A DNA stretch of 56,147 nt from Planctomycetota bacterium (GTDB taxonomy: Bacteria; Planctomycetota; UBA1135; UBA2386): NCBI GenBank assembly GCA_027621295.1, contig JAQCBR010000010.1, forward strand, positions 1 to 56,147, written 5' to 3'. The notes below the pieces were generated by a model. That model was not told the origin of the DNA. It ran no database searches and was given only the letters and a program-made list of their open reading frames with translations. The position numbers and the translations under genes were made by a program. Shown in pieces: positions 49,368-56,147 of the stretch. Positions within the stretch are counted from its first letter, which is position 1. The number at the start of each line of letters is the position of its first letter.

Positions 49368-51191
49368 TCAACGTTCGAGGATCGAGAAGCCAGCCGCAGA
49401 GGGCAGGACGGGTCCGCCGACCTCTGCTTCGAACAGGACCCGGATGAAGGCCCCCGCGGGCACCGAGACCGGACCCGCGAGCGGCAGTGGGAGAGGCGCG
49501 GAGACGAGCGCCTCCTGGAGCTCCGGCTGTCCCGGCACGACCGCGTGTGGCGGCGCGACCTGGATCGACGCCCGCAGACCACCCCGCGCGTCGAGCACCA
49601 CCACGTCGACGGCGTCCGCGTGGGACGGAAGCGGGATCCAGCGTGTCTCCGCGGCGGCGCGCACCGGGGCGGGCAATGCGTCCCCACCCACCCCCGGCGT
49701 GACCGCAGCGCGCCAGCGCGTCACGTCCTCGACGGTGCCGTCGATGACCGCTCCTTCGCGGAGCGCCAGCCCGATGCCGGGGGGCACCGCGCCATCGAGC
49801 CGGAAGTCGCCGCCAGCCACCATCGCGAGCGGACAGCCCGAGCCGGCGCGATCGGCCACGATCGACGCTCCCGGAGCCACCTGGACGTCTCCCCCTGCCA
49901 CGACGACGAGCCCGACTGCCCGTTCCAGCGCATCGATGGACGGCGCATCCCCCGACCGCCACGGCACGTCGCGGCACACGCCGTCGAGCACGAGTCGACC
50001 GGCGATGCGGAAGTCACCGACGGCGCGCAGAGCGAGACCCCCGGAGTCTGGCACCTCGACCCTGAGTTCGACGCCTGCGGCGATCTCGACCGTCGTGAAG
50101 TCGAGCGCATCCCGACCGATCGTGACGAGACTGCCGTTCGCGACCTCGAGCGTGTCGCCGACGCGGAGGACCAGGTCTTCGCGCACGACGAGCGGACCGA
50201 GCCGGCCATCACCCGCCTCGACGATCGAGCGGGCAACGATCCTGCCACCGCGGACCTCGAAGCCGAGGGTCGCCCCCCCACGGCGACGGAGCCCGAGCTC
50301 CGACACGTCGAGGTCACGCGTGCGCACGCGATCGCCGGGGTCGACCTTGATCGGAACCGGGAGCGGCAGCGGGTCGATCTCACGATCGCGGTAGTCGCGA
50401 AGGGCGGCGTCCCCGCCTGCGAGGCCCAGGTAGAGCACGTCGCCGATCGACAGCGAGGTCGGTGCGTCGAAGTGGAGTCGTACGGCCGCGCCACGGTGTG
50501 GGGAACCGGGCAGAGCCTCGGGGACGACCAGTGCGCGGGATGGCTGGAGTTCCTCAGGTCCCGCTGCCCCCCGCTCGAGTCGCCAGACCTTGAACGCAGC
50601 GGGCGTCACGGACGACGGCAGGATCGGCTGGTCGAAGCGGAGCTCCAGGACCCGCGAATCGACGGCCATGCGCGGGAGACCGGAGGACACGAGGTCCAAG
50701 CGGAGAGGTGCCGCCCCCACGTCCACCGGAAGGAACGGGGTCGCGAGCCCCATCTCCGTCGGCTCGGCCGGAGCCCGGAAGGAGAGGCCGAAAGCCTGTT
50801 CGAGGGCCCGTCCGCGCCGGGAGCGCAGTGCGAAGCTCGTCGGCATCCCGGCCAGTTCGAGCCTGTAGGTCCGCCCGGGCGAGAACGATCCATCCCGCAG
50901 CGACGGGGTGACCGGGGGCCGCGGGAGGAAGCGGATGGAACGGGAGCCAGACTCGACTTCACCCGCGACCGCATTCCCGCTCTCGTCGACGACCCGGACC
51001 GACGTCGGCCCGACGGTGAACGGATCGATGGGCTCCGAGAGGTGGACCGTGATCGGCTGGTTGAGCGCGACCATCCCCCCATCAGCTGGATCGGTGCGCT
51101 CGACGCGAAGCCAGCGAGGCTCGTCCTTGCAGCCCGCGAGCGCTGCCGTCAGCGCCAGGAGCAGCAACGAGAGACCTCTGATCGGCGCCAT
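49368..51191 (-). CDS. Big_5-domain lipoprotein
   Basis: 607 aa from the ATG at 51191 (GGGGAG ribosome site 4 nt upstream). The signal peptide MAPIRGLSLLLLALTAALAG is followed by lipid-attachment Cys21. Two SbsA-like Ig (Big_5) segments are visible: VALNQPITVHLSEPIDPFTV near 55-75 and SRVLELRFDQPILPSSV near 190. The C-terminal half is beta-rich with repeated short strands (GDTLEVANGSLVTIGRD; GDFRIAGRLVLDG; GGDVQVAPGASIVADRAG), suggesting a parallel beta-helix-like or repeat fold. Predicted to be on the cell surface or in the periplasm. It lies after the 1327-aa lipoprotein gene and belongs to the same kind of exported protein. Function unknown. Confidence 0.75.
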   Translation of the reverse strand: MAPIRGLSLLLLALTAALAGCKDEPRWLRVERTDPADGGMVALNQPITVHLSEPIDPFTVGPTSVRVVDESGNAVAGEVESGSRSIRFLPRPPVTPSLRDGSFSPGRTYRLELAGMPTSFALRSRRGRALEQAFGLSFRAPAEPTEMGLATPFLPVDVGAAPLRLDLVSSGLPRMAVDSRVLELRFDQPILPSSVTPAAFKVWRLERGAAGPEELQPSRALVVPEALPGSPHRGAAVRLHFDAPTSLSIGDVLYLGLAGGDAALRDYRDREIDPLPLPVPIKVDPGDRVRTRDLDVSELGLRRRGGATLGFEVRGGRIVARSIVEAGDGRLGPLVVREDLVLRVGDTLEVANGSLVTIGRDALDFTTVEIAAGVELRVEVPDSGGLALRAVGDFRIAGRLVLDGVCRDVPWRSGDAPSIDALERAVGLVVVAGGDVQVAPGASIVADRAGSGCPLAMVAGGDFRLDGAVPPGIGLALREGAVIDGTVEDVTRWRAAVTPGVGGDALPAPVRAAAETRWIPLPSHADAVDVVVLDARGGLRASIQVAPPHAVVPGQPELQEALVSAPLPLPLAGPVSVPAGAFIRVLFEAEVGGPVLPSAAGFSILER

Positions 51192-51376
51192 GTGGCTCCC
51201 CGCAACGTCGGGGTGGCACGGATGCTCCGGCGTCTTCGCGCCCGGTAGACCCGTCACGCGAACCGGGCGGCTGGCGTCTCTGGACCTCGCCGTCGTCGCC
51301 ATGGATCCCCTCGCTCCTCCGCATCCGCTCCCGGTCGCGCCCGCGCTCCAGAGGGACGCGGGCGTCCGCCCGGGGA

Positions 51377-51410
51377 ACCGACGGGTCGAGCTGATCGCTC
51401 GCCCGTCGGT
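51377..51410 (-). terminator. 14-bp hairpin after the 1327-aa lipoprotein gene
   Basis: ACCGACGGG-T-CGAGC (51377-51391) pairs with GCTCG-CCCGTCGGT (51397-51410) over 14 bp with a single bulged T and a TGATC loop, about 33 nt after the stop at 51443 on the minus strand. It is the second-strongest stem in the window. The rest of the 251-base gap shows no gene. Confidence 0.6.
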
Positions 51411-51442
51411 GCCGGGCCAAGTCTCGAGCCCGCTCGGCAGGC

Positions 51443-54400
51443 TCAGTTCGAGGGCGCCATCCGGTAGGCGATGCCCATGCCGCGGAGCGACGGAACCGCA
51501 GCCGGCGAGGCGGAGACGTTGTTCTCCATGACCAGCCGGAAGTTCATGTAGCGCGGCAGCAGGTTGGTCAGCGGATCACGCAGGGTGTCCAGACCGGACT
51601 CGGGCACGTACTCGGAGATGCCGGCCGGGAGCGCGACGCGCGGCGTGTTTCCCGGAGGACCGGCGTTCGCCATCCCGTAGCGGTAGGCCTCGCACGCGTA
51701 GTAGGCGTTCAGCAGGTTGCCCCGCGTGTCGAACCCGTCGTCCGCGACGCGGTCGTAGAGGATCGCGTTCGTCAGGTCGGCAGCCGCGCGGTACTCGATC
51801 CCGATCCGCGTGCCACCGGGCTGATCGGCCTGCGGAGGATCGAAGACCGTGACGAGGTTGAGCATGCCGATGTCGCCCGAGTTGATCCCGGAGAAGTCCG
51901 GACGTCCGGCCGCAGCAGGCAGACCCGGGAGATTGCTCGCCGCGAGAGCGTGCTGGTTCGGGCGCTGGGTGTCGAAGAACCCGAAGGTCTGCATCGACAC
52001 GCGGCGCACGAAGTCCATCTGCGCCCAGTGCAGGTGATCGTCCCCCGGCTTGGTCGGCGCCAGACCGAACACCGGGTCACCGATGCCCATGTCCTTGATG
52101 ACGCCACCGCGAGCGATCGACTCCTTGTCGGGCTCGAGGAAGTTCACCGCGCCGGTCCGGTTCGGGTCAGGCCCGCCGAAGCTGTAGACGCGGAGGAACG
52201 GCCAGTCGATGCCGGTGCAGGTGAACGGGTCCGGGCCGTTCGGGGCCGCGACCGTGCTCACACCGCCGCCCTGGCTGTAGTAGCCGGCCGGGTCGACGGG
52301 CGACCAGATCGGGCCGAGGTAGGCGATGTGGAACTGGTTGCCCGCGTTGGCGACCGAACGCGTGTCGTCCGGCCAGATCTGGAGATCGACCAGCAGCGGC
52401 AGAGCGATCGGGTCGTGGTCCAGGCTCCTGTCACCCAGGAAGTCGGCCTGGTCACGGACGAGCTGCTCGAAGACCCAGCCGTCGATCGGCTGCGGCAGTC
52501 CGACCGCCGTCGTCGGGTCGTCCTGGATCCACGGCGACGAGACCGAAGCCGTGCGGTCACCGTCCGGTGGGTCCGCATCGGCGTTCTGCGAGCCGCCGAG
52601 ACCGACCGCACCCTCGCGGCTGTCCCACGACACGAGACGGTGGTCGCGCCACGTGTAGGTCGACGTGAAGGTCGGGTACGGCACGTACTTGACGCCCGAG
52701 GCGGCGCGGAACGCGTCGTTCGGGTTGATCACGTACTCCGCGTCGTCGACGACCGTGCTGTAGAAGCTCGACCCGCGCAGGACGTTCTCGTCGAAGCGCG
52801 TCTCCAGGCCACTGAACAGCGACAGACAGTCGTAGCCGCAGGTGCCGCCCGCCGCCGGATCCGTCGGGTCGAGCAGGGTGAACGTGAACAGACGGTCAGG
52901 ACGCTTCTTCGAGTGCGCGAGGCGCATCGTGTAGCGGTCGAACCGGTCGAACAGCACCACCGAGTCGTTCCACGGCGCCCAGTGCATCTGCTCGATGTCG
53001 ATGTTGTGGTCGTTCGGGTCGTGGTAGCTGAGCCCGAAGTCGTCCTCCCGGTAGGTCATCTGCATCCGCGCGCCGCGCGACGTGTGCGGCTCGATGATGC
53101 CACCGAAGACCTGCGGCCCCGCCGGCGGCTGGAAGACCAGCGGCGGAGTCAGCTGCGTCGCCACCATCGACGGCGTGCGGTAGAGCACGCCCGGGCCGTA
53201 GGTGCCGTTCGGCGGAGTCGAGACCGGCGGGATACGCGGCGTCGGCGGAGGTCCGGGGGTGGCCGGGGTCTCCGGAGCGACGCACTCACCCTTGTCCCAG
53301 CGCTGGATGCTGCCGAGGTTCTGGCCGTCCGCGGTCACGCTGCGACGCGTGACGGGAGCCCCCGACAGGACGCCGTTGGCGATCTGGAACTGACCGAAGA
53401 AGTCCTGGGAGCCGTCCGCCGAGCCGTCCTCATCCGCCGCTTCGAAGCGGAAGATGCGGGAACCGACCAGGTTGTCGACGGCGTCCGCGTCGAGCGTGAA
53501 CGGCGTCGACCAGTTGCGGAGCGGTATGTTGGGATCCGAGGTGTCCGGCGGACGACGGTCGAAGACGTCCAGGATGTTGCCCGAGAAGTCCGCGACGCCG
53601 GCGTTCGCCACGTCGATGTGGAACCAATACTGCTCCGACTGGCCGTTCCGGTGGAACAGACCTTCCGGCGGCAGCAGCTTGAGCAGCGTCGCGTCGCCGG
53701 TCTCGTCGATGAGGCGGGCGAGCAGGATGTTCAGCGACGCCGACTTCGGCTGGCCGAGCACGTCCTGGAACGTGTCCGCGTTGCACTCGGGGTTCGTGAC
53801 GACGAAGTTGTCGAACGGGCTGACGGTCGACAGGTCGAGCGGCTCGGAGAAACGCACCGCCACCGACGACTCGGGGAGCAGGCCCTCGTTCGGGCCCGGC
53901 CCGCTCGGGTTCGGGTCGAGGAGCAGGAACTCGCTCCGGCGCGGCGCGTCGGTCAGGGTCGCAGCACCCGACGCGTAGCGGATCGACTCGTAGTAGCGGA
54001 CGGAGACGTCGCACTCCTTGCCGGCACCCGCGTTGTCTTCGGCTGCGAAGAACACGTCGTTGCCAGCCGAGTCCTTCGCGGAGATCGAAGCGAGACGGAG
54101 CGTGACGTTGGCGAGTTCGCCGCCGTCGGTGCCAGCCGCAGTCAGACCCGGGCCGGCGAAGTTGCCGTCACCGGCGACCGTCCCGACCTCCAGGACTTCG
54201 ATGACTTCGGACCGGATCTCCACGAACTCGCCGGTGGCCGGCGACTCGACGATCTGGACGAGGAAGTCGCCGGTCGGCAGCGGCATCGGGGCGCCGCTCG
54301 CATCGACCGTCGGGACGCCGCGGGGGCCGCGAGGCACCCGGGTCTCGGCGTCGATCACGCCGTCGACGAAGGGCAGGCGACCGCGGATCGCGAGGTTGGC

Positions 54401-55426
54401 ACCGCGCTTGGCGACGGTCACCGTGCGGTTCGCGATGTCCACACCGAGGATGCCCATCCGACGCTGGGTCAGGATCATCGGCGCCTCGAAGTCGGTGAGG
54501 GCGCCCACGCGACCGTCCTGGGTGTTCCCGGAACGGAAGTCGCGGATCACGGCGGCGTCGCCGCGGGCGTCGATCCCGTTCAGGTTCGGGTCCTGGTCCG
54601 GCGAGACGCTCAGCTGACGCGAGGCGATGCCCGAGGTCGGGATCGCGATGCGGTAGTTGGCGTTCTGACGGTCGGGGCTCGGCTCGAGGCCGGGCGAAGC
54701 ACGACCGGTCGTCGACTCACCGCCGACGATCGACGTGTCGATGATCACGACCGGGCCCCCATCGCAGAGGATGCGCACGTCGGCCGGCGAGAACGCGCGG
54801 CTCGGCGTGACCACGCTCGGGTCGTCACGGATCTCGAGGACCTGGATCACCGACGGGTTCACCGCGAAGAACGAGGTCCCGACTCCCAGATCGCCGTCGA
54901 AGGTCAGCTTGATCGCGGCGTTGCGCGGCACGATCGGGATCGGCGAGAGCACCGTGTTCTGGTCCCGGTAGGCCGGGCTCAGTTCGACGAGCCGCGAGAC
55001 GGCCTGGTCGTACGCGCTCTGGAAGCGCTCCGACTCGGTCTCGTCGTCCCACAGGATCAGCAGTTCTTCGTGTCCCACCGCCACGTCGAACGGGAGGAAG
55101 CGGTAGTTCGCCGTCGGACGGGTCTCACCCACCGAGTCGAACAGCGCCTCCGTCTCGATGTCCGGGTCGACGACGACGTTGCGCGCGATCAGCACGGGCT
55201 CGCGGTTGGTCGTCAGGCGACGATCCGAGAGCGAGTCGTCCACCCGGCGGTAGGCGTAGATGTCCACCAGACGGCCGTAGTCGCTGCGGACCAGGCTGGC
55301 CCCGGCGGTCGGCTGACCGCCGGTGGACTTCGACGAGGAGCTGCCGTCGCAGCCCGCGAAGAGGATCGAGGCGAGCACCGCTGCTGCGCAGCGGGCCCCG
55401 GTGTGCACCGTGAATCGTTCGATCAT
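51443..55426 (-). CDS. Very large exported lipoprotein with Big_5-like domains
   Basis: 1327 aa. The signal peptide ends ILFAGC (Cys26), followed by a Ser/Gly linker. Ig/Big_5-like strands are visible: IPRNAAIKLTFDGDLGVGTS near 165, LLPESSVAVRFSEPLDLSTV near 520, and the typical VTNPECN segment. The C-terminal 600 residues are rich in Asp/Asn/Pro/Tyr (HDPNDHNIDIEQMHWAPWND) and resemble secreted calcium-rich or polysaccharide-associated proteins, but I recognise no catalytic motif. Predicted surface protein. No Shine-Dalgarno is visible at the ATG. It starts 43 nt after the partial gene at 55470, so the two are probably one operon. Confidence 0.75.
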   Translation of the reverse strand: MIERFTVHTGARCAAAVLASILFAGCDGSSSSKSTGGQPTAGASLVRSDYGRLVDIYAYRRVDDSLSDRRLTTNREPVLIARNVVVDPDIETEALFDSVGETRPTANYRFLPFDVAVGHEELLILWDDETESERFQSAYDQAVSRLVELSPAYRDQNTVLSPIPIVPRNAAIKLTFDGDLGVGTSFFAVNPSVIQVLEIRDDPSVVTPSRAFSPADVRILCDGGPVVIIDTSIVGGESTTGRASPGLEPSPDRQNANYRIAIPTSGIASRQLSVSPDQDPNLNGIDARGDAAVIRDFRSGNTQDGRVGALTDFEAPMILTQRRMGILGVDIANRTVTVAKRGANLAIRGRLPFVDGVIDAETRVPRGPRGVPTVDASGAPMPLPTGDFLVQIVESPATGEFVEIRSEVIEVLEVGTVAGDGNFAGPGLTAAGTDGGELANVTLRLASISAKDSAGNDVFFAAEDNAGAGKECDVSVRYYESIRYASGAATLTDAPRRSEFLLLDPNPSGPGPNEGLLPESSVAVRFSEPLDLSTVSPFDNFVVTNPECNADTFQDVLGQPKSASLNILLARLIDETGDATLLKLLPPEGLFHRNGQSEQYWFHIDVANAGVADFSGNILDVFDRRPPDTSDPNIPLRNWSTPFTLDADAVDNLVGSRIFRFEAADEDGSADGSQDFFGQFQIANGVLSGAPVTRRSVTADGQNLGSIQRWDKGECVAPETPATPGPPPTPRIPPVSTPPNGTYGPGVLYRTPSMVATQLTPPLVFQPPAGPQVFGGIIEPHTSRGARMQMTYREDDFGLSYHDPNDHNIDIEQMHWAPWNDSVVLFDRFDRYTMRLAHSKKRPDRLFTFTLLDPTDPAAGGTCGYDCLSLFSGLETRFDENVLRGSSFYSTVVDDAEYVINPNDAFRAASGVKYVPYPTFTSTYTWRDHRLVSWDSREGAVGLGGSQNADADPPDGDRTASVSSPWIQDDPTTAVGLPQPIDGWVFEQLVRDQADFLGDRSLDHDPIALPLLVDLQIWPDDTRSVANAGNQFHIAYLGPIWSPVDPAGYYSQGGGVSTVAAPNGPDPFTCTGIDWPFLRVYSFGGPDPNRTGAVNFLEPDKESIARGGVIKDMGIGDPVFGLAPTKPGDDHLHWAQMDFVRRVSMQTFGFFDTQRPNQHALAASNLPGLPAAAGRPDFSGINSGDIGMLNLVTVFDPPQADQPGGTRIGIEYRAAADLTNAILYDRVADDGFDTRGNLLNAYYACEAYRYGMANAGPPGNTPRVALPAGISEYVPESGLDTLRDPLTNLLPRYMNFRLVMENNVSASPAAVPSLRGMGIAYRMAPSN

Positions 55427-55469
55427 GGGGAAGTTGAGATGGGAGCCGCGGATCGAAGACGGTTTCGGA

Positions 55470-56147
55470 TCAGAACCGATACGGCAGGACCACGTAGTCC
55501 AGCTCCGGGAGCGGGACGTCGGAGGTCAGCGGCTGGCCGCTGTCGTTGCCCGGCAGCGGGCTGAACCGGGAGTTGAAGACGACGTCCCACTGCACGAACT
55601 GCGGGCGGTGGGCCTGGAGCCAGGTCTGGAAGGCCGGGTTGAACAGGTCGTATTCGAACTGGGCTTCCGACGGGTTGGTCCCGTTCGGCCAACGGTTCGG
55701 ACCGGCACCCTGGGTGGGGTCGGTGTGGAACGCGAAGCCGATGCGGACGTTGGCGACCGGGGAGCGGGTCGCCGGATCGTTCGGGTCGACCAGGTAGGTC
55801 GAACCGAGGCCCGGCGAGTTCTCGGTCCGAACCGCGAAGAACTTCGCGAGGACGTTGCCGTTCGCGTTGTTCGACGGGTAGGCCTGGGCCGGGTCGAGAT
55901 AGACGAACGTCCGACCTTCACGCACCTCGTGGCCGAGGATGCGGAAGTCCACGTCGTTGCCCTCGGCGTCCGTCGTCGCCCAGCGGTAGTTCGCGTAGCG
56001 ATCGTCTTCGGCGTCGAAGCCACGACCGCCGCCGAGTTCGACCCGGTGCGCCGGCGCGCCGTTGTAGTCATCCGCGACGACCTGCTCGACGGCGAAGCTG
56101 TTGCCCCCGGCGAACTGGACCTGCGGGACGACCTGCGAGCCGTTCTG
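55470..56147 (-). CDS. Exported beta-rich protein, N-terminus outside the window
   Basis: The minus strand is open from the right edge to a stop at 55470, giving 225 residues of C-terminal sequence; a GTG at 55952 is probably internal. The visible part begins QNGSQVVPQVQFAGGNSFAV and ends LPELDYVVLPYRF, with VDPNDPATRSP and AFHTDPTQGAGPN between. The composition (Asn, Asp, Gly, aromatics; few Lys) is that of an exported beta protein like its downstream neighbour. No family is recognised. It is probably the first or second gene of the exported-protein operon. Confidence 0.65.
   Translation of the reverse strand, partial: QNGSQVVPQVQFAGGNSFAVEQVVADDYNGAPAHRVELGGGRGFDAEDDRYANYRWATTDAEGNDVDFRILGHEVREGRTFVYLDPAQAYPSNNANGNVLAKFFAVRTENSPGLGSTYLVDPNDPATRSPVANVRIGFAFHTDPTQGAGPNRWPNGTNPSEAQFEYDLFNPAFQTWLQAHRPQFVQWDVVFNSRFSPLPGNDSGQPLTSDVPLPELDYVVLPYRF

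Noticed and set aside
51950-55564. 1204-residue plus-strand open frame opposite the 1327-aa lipoprotein
   Set aside because: Antisense shadow; the minus strand has a lipobox and beta-rich sequence.
1-56147. tRNA, rRNA, transposase, integrase or prophage genes
   Set aside because: None seen on either strand; the intergenic hairpins do not fold as cloverleafs and no mobile-element protein motif was found.

Overview
This is a GC-rich (about 70% by eye), gene-dense stretch of a diderm bacterial chromosome. A planctomycete of the marine 'Poly30/Saltatorellus' kind is the best guess, but that is inference from gene content: TPR-fused secretins, several ExbD proteins, large Big_5-type lipoproteins, a DUF481 outer-membrane protein, BamA, a type IV pilus locus and a MamK-like actin. 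No rRNA, tRNA, insertion sequence, prophage or CRISPR array is visible. 34 genes are called. Both edge genes are cut by the window.

Region 1 (1-3195): a polytopic TMTC/ArnT-like membrane protein cut by the left edge (minus strand), a divergent DUF481 outer-membrane protein, and a family-4 uracil-DNA glycosylase.

Region 2 (3431-16513, all plus strand): two paralogous TPR/coiled-coil secretin-like proteins flank two periplasmic TPR proteins, one ExbB/TolQ and two ExbD/TolR proteins. No TonB, TolA or TonB-dependent receptor is present. It looks like a proton-driven inner-membrane motor coupled to secretin-type outer-membrane rings, and it is my first candidate for an undescribed system. A HAD hydrolase follows.

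Region 3 (17461-20143, minus strand): a compact operon of a CpsD/BY-kinase-type ATPase, a coiled-coil protein and a MamK-family actin. It is the second candidate: a filament system with no magnetosome genes nearby.

Region 4 (20645-29663, minus strand): hutH-hutU for histidine degradation; dnaB overlapping bamA by 4 nt; and an FtsK-like protein that keeps the four-helix membrane domain and the C-terminal gamma winged helix but has no motor domain.

Region 5 (29952-37590): two paralogous Big_5/glycine-rich lipoproteins sharing an identically spaced five-cysteine motif, then a divergent pair encoding a membrane-anchored helical-repeat protein and a TatD-family hydrolase.

Region 6 (37613-49145, minus strand): pilT-pilB-pilC, a TPR protein, a prepilin and a glycosyltransferase. 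Upstream lie an EF-G-like GTPase with a degraded G4 motif, an OmpA-type lipoprotein and the prepilin peptidase.

Region 7 (49368-56147, minus strand): further large exported Big_5-like lipoproteins and the C-terminal part of another exported protein. Most 3' ends carry a strong GC-rich hairpin, usually without a U-tract.
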